A stretch of 64,000 nucleotides of DNA from Mangifera indica (lineage: Eukaryota; Streptophyta; Magnoliopsida; Sapindales; Anacardiaceae), in NCBI RefSeq assembly GCF_011075055.1, contig NC_058138.1, forward strand, positions 21,178,928 to 21,242,927. The letters run 5' to 3'. The number at the start of each line of letters is the position of its first letter. Within the stretch, counting starts at the first letter, position 1. Below, in pieces: positions 10,670 to 23,157 of this stretch. The notes beneath the pieces were generated by a model that was not told the DNA's origin, did not search any database, and saw only the letters and a list, made by a program, of their open reading frames with translations. Position numbers and translations under genes: made by a program.

Positions 10670-13115
10670 GAATTGTCTTTGAAGTACGAAGATACTATTT
10701 TGCGGTAGATGTATCTGATTCATAGGTGCTTTTGCAAGATCAAATAGATGTACAACACCCTTTGCACCCTGTCAAGAATGTGGTATCATGTCTGTACAGA
10801 TCGATGTTACTCTTTACTCTTTTTTGTCGGCTGACGCATTTTAAATCTTGCACCATAAATCAAAGGTTCATGGCCACAAAAATATCCTATGACTGCATTT
10901 TATTACAAATTTTCATATAACCATTTCTTTGAGAATATTGGCATATTCATATCTGAGTTATTGGCTATTTCCCCTGCGTCACTAGTAGACAGAGGTTAAA
11001 TATAGCGAATTGTCTTCAAGAAACATGTTTATGCAACTTGGCATGCATACAATGGCACATACGGCTATGCCTGGTCTCTATGCAAAAACAATAGGAGATA
11101 ACTTTAGGTGTAGTTTGGTTCTGCAGTTTGAAATGGTCCACAGTCTGTATGCTCCATTTGGTTTCGTCATGCATAGAAACCAACCATAATTGGTAGATTT
11201 CAATCCCAAATACAGTGACTTATAGCAGGCAGTGTGCGGCGGTGGTGGTCATGGCGGTGCTGAGAATTGACATGGACAGGTTGTTTTGAAAGGTGAGGTG
11301 GGCATGGGAATGGCGGTTTTGTGAAGAAGTGGAATAAAGTCGTTGACTGCAACATAGATTAACTATTGTGATCACAGCTGCAGTTTAGTTTAGTTTATTA
11401 CAGATGATGTTGAAATGGCATGTAACCATATTGTGGCATGGAAAGTCAATCTATCTTGATAGGAAATTTAATTAAAGTTAGTCAGAGAGAGAGAGAGATT
11501 GGGGCATTTCTGGTGGGGTTTGCAGAAAAAATGTTAACAGTGTGATGTTGGAATCATTTCTGCATATCAAGACATCTGAGAGAATATTTCTAATTCTGGC
11601 TCTTCTTAATTAAGAAAAGCCTGACACTAAACTTTTATTTAATTCAGAATTGTGTTATGTACAACCTTTTGCTAATAAAATTCGATGTATTGCCATTGCC
11701 AATCCATTCAACAGGAAATTGGGATATGTTTAAGAGTTATTAATACTTACAAATCCCAATTGTTCTATAATGGGATCTGTGATCATTGGATTTATGGTAA
11801 GTTTTTAATCTTCGGTCAAAGTATAACCCTTCTTCAATTGGAAATTATCCTTAACAATAAAGGCTTTTCTAATTGTTGAATGAAACCAATTAACTGTGAG
11901 ATTAGATAATATTGATAATGGGTTCTTTAATTTTTGTAGCAAGTGTTCAACCTTATCCACAAACTCATCACTTCCATCTTCCTCTAAACCAAATTAACTC
12001 ACCTTAATTACAATGCTTTATCATAATCATGCACCTTTACACATAATTAAATTAAATATGCCTAAAAAAATCTCACCTTTTTAGCGGGTCATCTTCCTCC
12101 CCCTTCAAGCACCAGTCAATCATGGCAAAACTGCCATGGACAAACCTTGAATGTAACGGTCCAATCAAGCGACGCCATCCAAAACCCAACCACGCGGATC
12201 TTCTTTCCGAAATCAATTATATATTTTAATTATAATAAATGTCATACAAGCAAATAAAAATTAATTCTTTTATATTTTTAATGTGTAGATTCTTTTCACC
12301 TTCTACTGTGGATCCCCGCACTTCAAGTCCTTCACTCTGCACTATTTATTTTGTAAATAGTTGTTCTGTTTTTGGAAATCTAGCTAGCTTTCAACTTTTT
12401 CTACATTTATTTTTTCTTTTCAGCTTTCTCTGCCTAGGAGGCTAAGACTAGTCACCATTTACTTCAAGTTAGAGTCACTCACAGATAGAAAGCTCTTGTT
12501 TATTTCTTTATTTTCTACTTGCCCTTCTTTAGAGTTCTTCTTAATCTATTCTTGGTCGTGGGTAATGGGTTCTTTTCATGATTTTTTTTTTTTTTTTAGG
12601 CTTGGAAAGTTGATTTGAATATAAATATATGATTAGCTGTTGATTCAAGAATGCAGATTGATAGTAAGTTTGCTGTAGAGGCCTGAGGTCTGTGTTCTTT
12701 TAACTTGGACAGCTTTTTCGAATCTCCTTTGACCTTTACTTTCTTGTAAAGTTTGATTCTTGATTTTGTTTTAGTTAGTACTGTAGAGCTGAAGGAATCA
12801 GTGTGTTTTTGTTTTTAGATTTTTGGTTATAGAAGCTAAGACATGTCAAAGCTATTTATTTAGAGATAGAAAAAGTAGAAAAGAATGAAGTTTATGAAGA
12901 TTGAGGCTGATGGATTTGTTAGATCTTGAAAATGTTGGATTATGAATAGTAGAATATTGGTTTTATGATATTTGATGATTTGTGTTTCTTTGTCGAGTTT
13001 TCTTGAGGTGAGTTAGAAAAGTAAGTATGGGGATATAGGAATATGCTATTTGTCTTTTCTTCTTTGTTTGTTGTTGTTTCTATGAATAAATTAGAGAAAT
13101 AGCTACTTGGGTGCA
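10670..13115. other. intergenic: AHL 3' region and ethylene-receptor promoter/leader
   Basis: The first 250 bases after the AHL stop are probably its 3' UTR. Around 11100-11540 there is mixed unique-looking DNA, including a short GA tract near 11489-11500. The last 600 bases before 13116 are T-rich and contain several short upstream ATGs, so they probably include a leader, perhaps with an intron. I could not fix its borders. No protein-coding gene was recognised. Confidence 0.5.
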
Positions 13116-16100
13116 ATGTTAAGGGTTTTATTTCTTGGATTTTTTATTTATAACCTTGGCATCTATGTTTGTGCCACTGATAATGAGTACCCAAGTCGTA
13201 ATTGTGATGATGAGGGTCATTGGAGTATACAAACAATTCTTGATTTTCAGAAAGGGAGTGATTGCTTGATAGCAATAGCTTATTTTTCAATACCGATTGA
13301 ACTCCTTTACTTTGTTAGCTTTGCAAATGTACCATTCAAATGGGTCCTCTCATTGTTTATAGCATTTATTGTCCTTTGTGGATTGACCCATTTACTCAAT
13401 GCCTTGACTTTGTATGGCCCTCATTCGTTCCAGTTAATGCTGTTTCTCACAATTGCTAAATTCCTTACTGCCCTGGTATCTTGTGCAACTGCTATAACCC
13501 TTTTGACTTTGATCCCTCTCCTTTTGAAATGGAAAGTGAGGGAGTTATTTTTGAAGCAAAATGTGATGAAATTAGGGCAAGAAGTTGGGATGATGAAGAA
13601 GCAGAAGGAAGCAAGTTGGCATGTTCGGATGCTAACTCGAGAAATTAGAAAGTCACTTGATAAGCATACTATATTGTACACCACTCTGGTGGAGCTTTCG
13701 AATACCTTGGATTTACATAATTGTGTGGTTTGGATGCCTAGTGAGAATAGAACGAAGATGAACCTCACCCATAAGTTAAGAGCAAGATCTTCAAATAATT
13801 TTCACCCTTCTATCCCAATTAATGATCCTGATGTGCTGAAGATAACAGAGAGCAAAGGGGTCTGCATTTTGAGGACAGATTCAGCACTTGGGCTTGCTAG
13901 TCGTGGTGGTTCTGATAATTCAGGTGCTGTGGCTGCAATCCGGATGCCAATGCTTTGTGTTTCAAACTTCAAAGGGGGAACACCAGAGTTAATTGATACT
14001 TGTTATACTATACTTGTTTTGCTTCTTCCAAGTGCAGATTCGAGGGTTTGGAGTGTTGAGGAAATGGAAATAGTGGAAGTTGTTGCTGATCAGGTAGCTG
14101 TAGCTCTTTCCCATGCTTCAGTTCTCAAAGAATCTCAGCTCATGAGGGAGAAACTAGGTGAACAGAATCGTGCATTGCAGCAGGCTAAGGAGAATGCACT
14201 GATGGCAAGCCAGGCAAGAATTTCCTTTCAGAAGGTGATGAGTTGTGGGATGAGGAGACCAATGTACTCTATTTTGGGCCTGCTTTCAATGTTTCACAAT
14301 AACAAAATGAGCTTTGAGCAGACAAGTATTGTTGAAACCTTGGTTAAAACCATTAATGTGCTCTCAACTTTGATAAACGATGTGATGGATATTTCAGCTA
14401 ACGATGATGGAAGGGTCCCATTAGAGAAAAGGCCTTTTCGGTTACATTCCATGCTTACGGAAGCTTCTTGTCTTTTCAGATGCTTGTCCATCTATAAAGG
14501 CTTTGGTTTTGGACTAGATGTTCAAAGCTCCTTGCCTGATCAGGTTATAGGTGATGAGAAAAGAACTTTTCAAGTGATTCTGCATATGGTAGGGTATCTA
14601 TTCAGCATCTATGCGGGAGGGGGAACTGTTATTTTTCGGGTGTTCTCAGAGAGTGGTAGTGAGGACAAGAATGAGAAAAAGTTAATAATGAGGAGACCAA
14701 GCATACCAGATGACTCTGTGTATTTAAAGTTTGAACTTGAGGTTAAAGAGGATAATTCTAAATCTGATGGATCAAACTCTATCAAACTTTTGCCTGGCTG
14801 GGGGCAGAATAGTAATGAAATTAAGGAGCGCTTGAGCTTCAACATGTGCAAAAAGCTTGTGAAGGTGAGTCTCCCAAATACTTTGTCTATAAATTTTATT
14901 TTCCACCATTTGACATTTTTGCATCATAACATTCAAGCTTATTGGGGGCAAACATTCTATGTTAATGAAATATTGCATTTTTTTAACTGCATATGGATAT
15001 GGTAAGTACCCATTTTTTGCCTAAATAGGATCATTCAAAGGTTCAATGAATTAAAAATATTCCTGCTTTCTCACTGTATTTGTTGCTGTAAACTTTTTCT
15101 TTTTCCCTTCTTTTTATTTAGTCATCAAGAGTAGGATTTCTTTGCCATAAGTGCAATTGAATCGGGGTGGAACCATTTTCTATGTATGAAATGTCCCGCA
15201 AATGTGCTCTTAGAAAATTGCTGAAATTTTGGTATTTAATCTAGCTACATGCTGAGTTGTTTACTTAAAGCTCAATATCATTTTCAATTAATTTTCCTAG
15301 CTCTTAACTTTCAGGGCATCTTTATAATGGTTTAGCTAAAGCATTTGTATGGCTTGTTCAATAACTTAGATCAGGTAGGTTTTATCTTATATAAAACTTG
15401 TACATTTACTGTATGGACCATGGATGCAAGATTGAACTGATATCTTGTTCAACAGAATGTTTTAGATTCAATGTACTGTATTGACCTTATTGTTGGTTTC
15501 TTTTTCTATCAATCTTTAAGTGAATCATTCTTCCTTTTATTTCTTGCTTTATAAACTAAAAGAAAAGTTACAGAAGTTTGTAGGTTCTCTCCCCTAAAGT
15601 TTGCGGGTTCTCTCCCCTAAAGTGGAAACCACAAAATTTAATTTTGAATTTTGATTTATTCATTCATATGTTTTTTTCTGGCTAAAGAGCCAAATAGTTT
15701 TTATTTATATACGACCGGTTCAGATGAGTCAGATAATTTTATTGAATAGAAGAATCTAGGGAGTTTTTACTTAATTTGGAGCAGACTTGATACTCATGTG
15801 AAATATTGTGCCTGTTCATTTAGTGGTTAACTCGAAATGAATCTTGATTAATTGAACACCATGATTAAACATGTGGAGTTCAGGTTGACCTACAGACCTT
15901 GATATCGATCAGATTAATTTATTTCTTTCTGTTTGACTCTTTCTGATACAACCTATATCAACCCATATAACTGGTGTATTCTTTTTAGAAACTTAATTTA
16001 TAGTATGTATGGTAGATACTTGATTCATTAATAAACTGTTAAATGTGATCTCTATGGTAGAAATGCTACTTTTTTTTACATTCATCAGTTCTTAAAATAG

Positions 16101-16854
16101 TCGGATGAACTTTAAAATATTGAACTGTCAAAATGCTCCATTGTTGACACAGTACGAATATGAGTGACACTCTGCAGTTCATTGACAACTGCTCTTAAGA
16201 ACTTTATTTGTCTTGACATTGCAATGCTTGCAATGGTATTTTAGCATCTCTCGTTATGATATTAATAATTTATGCTGTCTTTAAATTTTCTTTTGAAATG
16301 TTTATCTGCAGCTGATGCAAGGTAATATATGGATATCATCAGATCCTCAGGGCTTTCCACAAAGGATGACACTAGTTCTGAGGTTTCAAATCCAAGCATC
16401 ATTTGGAAGATCCATAATTGCTCATGGAAATTCCTCAGAGCAACCAAGTTCTTATCCTCAGTTCAAAGGCCTCCGGCTAATTCTAGCTGGCGATGATGAT
16501 GTAAACAGGACCGTGACTAAGAAGCTGCTTGAGAAGCTAGGTTGTGATGTAATTGCTGTTTCATCTGGGTTTGAATGCCTTAGTGCACTTACTGTAGCTG
16601 AAAATTCTTTTAGAGTTGTTGTTTTGGACCTTCATATGCCTGAAATGGATGGATTCGAAGTAGCAATGAGAATCCGGAACTTCCGAAGGCGTAGTTGGCC
16701 ATTGATTATAGCCCTGACTGCAAGTGCCAAGGACCATCTGTGGGAGAGATGCTTGCAAGGAGGAATGAATGGAGTCATTCGAAAACCTGTCCTCTTACGT
16801 GGGATGGCAGATGAACTTCAAAGAGTTCTGCAACAAGCTGGGGAAAGGTTATGA
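13116..16854 (+). CDS. EIN4: subfamily II ethylene receptor, EIN4 type
   Basis: Exons 13116-14864 and 16312-16854 (GT-AG, phase 0) encode 763 residues, the usual length for EIN4/ETR2. An ER-membrane receptor that in the family restrains ethylene responses until it binds ethylene through copper. Residues 1-20 form the extra N-terminal hydrophobic segment of subfamily II. Three transmembrane helices follow (about 48-140), with the copper ligands C88 and H92 in FIVLCGLTH and the conserved aspartate D49. A GAF domain spans about 180-340. The histidine-kinase-like region is degenerate: the phospho-acceptor histidine position is Y384 (RRPMYSILG). The receiver has the acidic patch GDDDVNR (643-649), phospho-aspartate about D689 in [12 protein letters not shown], and the lysine in IRKPV. 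Closest match by eye is EIN4 ([28 protein letters not shown]). Odd: the first cysteine of the CNC dimerisation motif is R28. Confidence 0.9.
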
Positions 16855-18077
16855 AGAGGAAGATTAAAAATTTTCTTTCCTCGAGAGTGTTCCTTCACTC
16901 AGCGCACCTACAAAAGCTCAGCATAGGAATGTTAAAGTAAGCTTTCACAGCATCTGGCATACAAGATTTTACCTATTAAATTTTGCTAACCAGTTGGTTC
17001 AGTATGCAGCGCTGCCAGAACCACTTAGAAAGGATTATACCATGATGTGAAAAAAAACTCACAAGCTCAAACTGATAGTAAGGAACTTAAGTAAGAATTT
17101 CACAAAATTTAAATTATACATGCTAGAAATCTTTCTTTACTGGATTCATTTTGCCACTTTTCTTTCATTCTTGAACTCCAATTTGAGGGATTTTTAGCCT
17201 CAAATTTCATCCTTATGCTAAGCAGAAGGATTGTACGAGCCATATATGATAACCTATTGAAGGGACAAATGACTGGTTTACTTTTGGTAAATTAAATAAG
17301 AAAGCTTTAACCCATTGTTGTGGGCTTCCATGTGAAAACTTTGAGTTGTAGAGGCAGCTTACAGTTTACATTAATTCATCCATTTGATATGAACATAACA
17401 GTTGCCATAGAATAAGGCAAAATGAGCTACAAGTGTTAACATCAACCAATGTCTTTTTCAAAATCATTTAATCATATTATGATACATTACTTGTATACTC
17501 AAATTGTAAATCAACATAGTTTTATTGTTTATAAAATAAATCATTTGTCTTCGATTCAATGTAAGCCAATGAAACTTACCCAAAAAAAAATTGTAGGCCA
17601 ATGAGCTTGAAAGAGAAGTGAAAGAACCAAGTCAGCAACAAGAGCTTGTGAAGCATTGAATTGCATCAATTTAATGTCCTAGAACTTTGTAATTTATGTA
17701 CAAATCTTGCATTAAAATCACTTGATGAGTGATAAATAGGGGGAAAAAAATTACTGGGCCTTGTGGGCTATGTTGGACAGAATGTAGAAACCATTCAAAC
17801 CTTTTGAATTGGGTTTGAATAGTCTCAGCCTCTCTCAGTCCATTCATATCCTCTGAGTCTGAGCTTGCTCTGAACATTTTGTTATAGCCTTTTCAGAATA
17901 AGCATATAAAAATTGTTGATGTTGCCATAAGGAATATTAATTCAATTAAAAAAAAAAAAGGCCGAAATTGGACATTTTTCAAAATTACGAAACAGCCCAC
18001 CACGCGACCCCTCCTGTCGGGTTTTGCAAAACTTGGGAAGATTTTCATCTGCATCTATACAGAGATCGCAAGCAAAT
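16855..18077. other. intergenic: receptor 3' region and methyltransferase promoter
   Basis: 3' flanking DNA of the receptor followed by AT-rich sequence. The last 80 bases before the methyltransferase ATG are more GC-rich, with CCACGCGACCCC near 17999. That compact stretch probably holds the transcription start. No coding sequence was recognised. Confidence 0.5.
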
Positions 18078-21000
18078 ATGAGCATGAGTGTAAGAGCAGA
18101 AGCTGAAGAGTATCACTCAAAAGACTTTGAATGGGAAACCTTGGAACAAGAAATTGAAAACAACCCTTCTCTCCATTACCACTTTCTTCCATTCCCTTCT
18201 TCACAACAACAACAACAACAAAAAACTCTCAATGATTCAGATGCTTGGAGAAAGTTTCACAATCGTCACTCAGCTGGCAGGTTCTTCAAGGTTTAAACTT
18301 TAAATTATTTGTGCTTTTATTTCATAAAATTTGGTTTATTCTTCTATTTCATGTCGTCGTTTCCATTTCCCCTGGCGCTTATGTCTTCATTTTTGTAAAC
18401 TGTTGCTTTTCTGTTCTTGGTAGTTTGGTACGCCATTATATTTCGGAAACTTCATTGACTTTTGAATTAATATATTTGTAGACTTCATTGATTCTGAAAC
18501 TCTTCAGGACCCTTTTGTGAAATTATAAAAATCATTTCATGTAATTTATCTGAAACATACGGAGGTGTCTGCTTATTTTTCAAACCAGGTGAGTCTGCTT
18601 CCAGAAACTTTAGGCTTTGCTTTGTGAATTACGATTAAGATTACTTTTTTTCCTTCTTTTAAGAATAGATTTGGAGAAACGTGCACTGCTGCTACATGTT
18701 GCTGTTGGTACTGCTTAAAAGCTTTAATAGAAAATCTAATTTTACAAATGATACTGAGTTATCCTGTGCATCAAAATTTGTTAAATATGAGTTTTGGTAT
18801 TTGTGTGTATTAAGTTGCTCGTGAAACTCCTTGAACACCTTGGGAAAATGGACTTCTATTTTATTTTCTTTTTCCAGTTATCTGAGTTTCCATCTAGTGA
18901 TGCAGGAGAGACGATATTTGCTGAAGGAATTTCCTGAACTAGTTTCTTGTGGAGAATCTTCAAAACTCTTGGAAGTGGGATGTGGTAGTGGCAGTACCAT
19001 TCTTCCAATACTGCAGTAATTTACAAGTTTCCTTCTGTTAGATTCTTTTTCTTCTGTCTCTTGTGTGGCACCTGATGGATTATCTGAAAATCCTATGAAA
19101 TTATTTTATTGTATCCTAATTGCTTTTGTGATGGTAGTTTGAGATATTCAGAAGGTTAGGTCTTTCCATGTCTTTATGAAAAAACTTTTAAAGGTTTTTA
19201 CTGTTATATGGAGCCATCCTGCTACCTTTTAGATTAAAGCTAATTCTGATGGCTTGTTGATGGAAATCCAGGCCCTTCTGCATATTTGTGATTTTTTCTC
19301 TCTGAATGATGACTTTCTTGGTTGTTTAACTTCTTATATTGGCATTTAAACAGCATTCTTTTTTATGTGAAAGTAGCTTTTGAAAAAGGTTGGATAAATC
19401 TTGTCTTGAAAGTGATTTGTTGGCAATTTTGTTGACTCGTCATAATGGTTCTTTCTGTCTCCCTGGGATCTCTGTACCAGACAATTGGATTGCAAGTATA
19501 AAGTGAGATCCATGCATTTCTTTATATCTCCTTTATTTAGACTTGGGCCTTCATTTTTCTATATTACACTGGTGGAGTTCCCCTATAAATCTCTTTGCTG
19601 CTTCATGATAGTTGGGGCCTGCTTACCAAGTTATGTATTTGTTTATTTTGAGATGTTTATTTTGTATTGTGTTTTCTTTTCATGATTCGCAAGATATGGT
19701 GGTTTGTATTATGATAGTTATTATGAGTTTAAGGCTCATAACATCCATTCCCCTGGGTTAGGTTTATCTTTTCTCGTTTTGTTTGTAATGCCAACGTACC
19801 CAAAATATATATATATATGAATGAGTCTGGTTTTTATTTTTCAGGGAAATTGTGAATAAGTTGTACATTTTCCATGAAGTTAAAGTTTGAACATGCTTAT
19901 AATACTCTTAGTGTTCAATTTGCAATCCTTACAACTATGTTTTGGATTGTGTTCTTTTGTAGTGGGAACAAAGATATCATTGTGTATGCTTGTGACTGTA
20001 GCTCTGAGATTCTTGAAAGAACTAAAGAATTTGTGGGGGCCAGTGATATAGCCTCAGTGAAGAATCGATTTTTCCCTTTCTATTGTGACTTTTGTACAAC
20101 TGGGTTTCCAGATTGGTTGGCCTGCAATTATTGTAGAGGAAGCCAACCACAAAAGCAGCATGATTGTTTTTCAGGTTTCAAACTTTACCCGTTTCTTCTT
20201 ATGCTTTGTATCTGATGTGATTTGTATTGGCCTAGTTTGTGTCATGAATTCTGTCTGGTATTTCAGATGTTGAAGAGATAAATATTCCACAATTAACATA
20301 TTTGTCGAGAGAAAGTGGCTCTTCCATTGGTGGTGTTGACTTTGTCACCTTGGTATGTGTTCTATTTACTTTAGAAATTTCTTTAGTTTGTCACCTTGGT
20401 ATGTGTTTCATTTACTTTAGAAATCTCTTTAGTTTGTACAGCTGTAGTCTATACACCATTGGTAGAGCATTGCAGCATGTTCTTCCTTTTCTTGGTCTAA
20501 TGTCCTTGTGATAGGAACCCAGCTCTAATTCAACTTTCAGTCACCAAGAATTTTTCAGAAAGAAGAAAACATCACAAACACTCATAGAGGATTACTGGAA
20601 ATGCTTCTATACTATTTCCATTAACCAACAAAAGTACCCAACATTCGACTACACAATCTTCTTAACAAATAACAAATCTCAATTTGCTAAACTATTGCAA
20701 GCAAATACTGGCAATTCAAGAGTGCCAGATTCTCTCCTCAGCCTGGTATCTGGGAGACCAGGTTCTCTCTTACAAAAACCACAGCAACAGTTTTTTTTCT
20801 CTGCCCTTTCTCTTTTTTTTTTCATTTCCTTTTATGCTGTTTGTTTCCCCTGTTTCACATCTCATTCTCCTCACATGTTGTGGCCCCTTCCTTAGATCAC
20901 TCCACCTCACCACAGAGCCTTGATTCTACTGATTTGAGTGTCATCTTTATTCTTGTGCACCCATGATCCTATCACCTTGATAGTGCTCCAGCTTGATTAT

Positions 21001-21905
21001 TCCATGATTTTGACACCCTCAACTTCTGTATCCTATTCAATCATACTAAAAATATATTCCAAGTGATGTAGATACTGAATTTTCTTGTTTTGGGATTTGG
21101 ATCAGATTTTCACACTATCAGCAGTACCACTGCAAGGGATGCCAACAGCCCTCATAGAGTGCTACTCTGTCTTGAAGCCTGGTGGGCTGCTGTTTTTTAG
21201 GGATTATGGTAATTCGTTGTTAACTTACAATATTAATTTTTTGCAGTGAATCCAAACCTTTTGAACTAGTAGTTTCTTGAATTCCTCAATGCTCAGTTTT
21301 TTAGCTATTTGAGTTTAGGTATGTATCCTGTAGTACCTGTACTGAATGATAAGTCTCACCATGATGAGCTCAGGCCTATATGACATGACTATGCTGCGAT
21401 TCCAGCCAGACCAAAGAGTGGGTTTCAGGGAGTACATGCGGTCAGATGGAACCCGTTCTTATTTTTTCTCTTTGGATGCTGTGAGAAACCTCTTCGTGGG
21501 TGTTGGCTTCATTGAGGTACTAGATTCTTGCTGTTAGGATGGTGCAAATCTGTAGAATATGCAGTGCTACTGAATTGACAAAGAAACATTCTATAAAGAA
21601 TCTTACATAGTTTACTTATATTTCTGTTGGTTGTTGACTGAGTTAATTCTTCTGTAGTCTTAAGACCAATTGAAGATCTGAATTTACTCACTTTAGAAGA
21701 AATTAATGAACTAAACCTATATTTTTTTTTCATATTGAAAAGCTTTTATGCATTTATTTACTTATTTTGACTAGTGCTATATTTGACTTGCACATGGTTC
21801 CTGCAGGTTGAACTTGAATATTGTTGTGTCAAGTCTTTGAATCGTCGAAATGCGAAGAGCATGCAAAGGGTGTGGATTCATGGCAAGTTTAAGAAGCCCA
21901 TGTGA
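18078..21905 (+). CDS. METTL2/6/8-type tRNA N3-methylcytidine methyltransferase, seven exons
   Basis: Exons 18078-18290, 18906-19015, 19963-20174, 20267-20352, 21106-21208, 21374-21516, 21807-21905 join in phase to a 321-residue protein. The family transfers a methyl group from SAM to cytidine 32 of certain tRNAs. N-terminal landmarks AWRKFHNRHSAGRFFK and ERRYLLKEFPEL match the METTL2/6/8 entry region. SAM motif I is LLEVGCGSGST (about 92-102), the acidic motif II is VYACDCSSE, and the post-core motifs are DFVTLIFTLSAVP (about 203-215) and SVLKPGGLLFFRDYG. The C-terminus MQRVWIHGKFKKP is typical of plant members. A glutamine run lies near 46-51. The start is the first ATG in frame; an in-frame extension upstream lacks ATG. 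The exon 2/3 join creates one split codon and should be checked on RNA. A solo LTR and a donor duplication lie in intron 4. Confidence 0.87.
20341..20432 (+). repeat. 46-bp tandem duplication covering the exon 4 splice donor
   Basis: Units 20341-20386 and 20387-20432 differ at about three positions. Each carries the same donor context TCACCTTG/GTATGTGT, so a second potential donor lies at 20399, 46 bases after the real one at 20353. Using it would add 46 nt and shift the frame. Confidence 0.85.
20509..20974. mobile_element. solo LTR in methyltransferase intron 4
   Basis: A 466-bp block with inverted ends TGATAGGA and TCCTATCA, flanked on both sides by the 5-bp direct repeat CCTTG (20504-20508 and 20975-20979). 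This is the signature of an LTR retrotransposon reduced to one LTR by recombination between its own LTRs. It holds no coding sequence. Strand and superfamily cannot be decided from the LTR alone. Confidence 0.85.
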
Positions 21906-22708
21906 AGTTTTTGCATTCAGGCATCTCCTTATAGAGGTACTGTTTGAAGATACAATGCACTTTTTTTCTCTGTCAGTCAATTCTTTGTTGAAACTTCATC
22001 TATTCTTGTTATAAACAAAATTTGCCGCCTTCTTGTTGGAAAAAGGTTGTGAATTTATTTCTTCTTCCTTTTGTATATTTTTCATTGTGTAGACTCTGAC
22101 AAATGATTAATGATATAAAGGAAAAAAAGTTATTATGTTTAGAAAAGTTTATAATTTGCAAAATGTAAGAAGATGCACCAATTGATCAGGTGTTCACAAA
22201 GAATAAAAAAAACCATGAGAGAAACAAATCTGTACACCTATTTTCAGCTAGTGACCATCACCCACTTGTACAAAAACTACAAATGATGCAAAATTAACCC
22301 AAAACTCCTTACTAATTCAGATGATTAGGCCTCTAGTAGTGAAATTGTTTATCAATTAGTTTATTAGGGTGAGATTCTTGTTTCTTAAGAAAACTGGAGG
22401 TGAAATGATCTCCATTCTATAACTCAGGTCAACACTTTAGAGAAGTAGATGACACTTAATAGCTAAGTGCAAGGGAGGTATCAGTTGCTTTAGTTTCCAT
22501 GGAACAGAGACCTATAGTTTCAAATATCTCTCAACTCTTTTTAGGTGTTTTTATGTATTTCAAATATTACTATTGCAGTGAACCTCTGTTGCATATATCT
22601 GTATTCTTTTAACGTGTAGACCTCATTAACTGGTGAAACCACCCGTCACACTAAAAGACAAAAGGTAAAACATAATTTTTTGCTTTGGAAACTGTAAAAT
22701 CTTTATCT

Positions 22709-22836
22709 ACTAATTTGTATATTAACAATAACGTATTACTATGTGATTAGATATTTTGAATTAGAGATAAAGTAACACTTAATTACATGATGATTTATCA
22801 TCATTAGTACATAAATTAGTATTTATTGTTAGTGTT
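22709..22836. repeat. dispersed AT-rich inverted-repeat element (family 1)
   Basis: Two imperfect arms around a centre near 22765. The left arm carries TATGTGATTAGATAT, the right arm AATTACATGATGATTTATCAT. Related copies recur throughout the window. Confidence 0.5.
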
Positions 22837-22941
22837 CATAGTTTTGATATTTTGGGATGCCTACATTAGAAAATTTTTGTACATTAATTATGATGTGGAA
22901 GGGCCTATTGCATCACTATATAATAATATTTTAAAGCAGTT

Positions 22942-22944
<3 letters not shown>

Positions 22945-23015
<71 letters not shown>

Positions 23016-23034
23016 GTATGTATATATATATATG

Positions 23035-23065
<31 letters not shown>

Positions 23066-23116
23066 GTATATGTATATATATATATGTATATATATGTATA
23101 TATGTATATATATGTA

Positions 23117-23147
<31 letters not shown>

Positions 23148-23157
23148 ATATAAAATA
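22945..23157. repeat. AT-dinucleotide microsatellite with interspersed G
   Basis: About 210 bp of TA/TG repeats. The equivalent tract in the second copy of the segment (63877-63970) is only about 94 bp, so the locus is length-variable. Confidence 0.95.
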
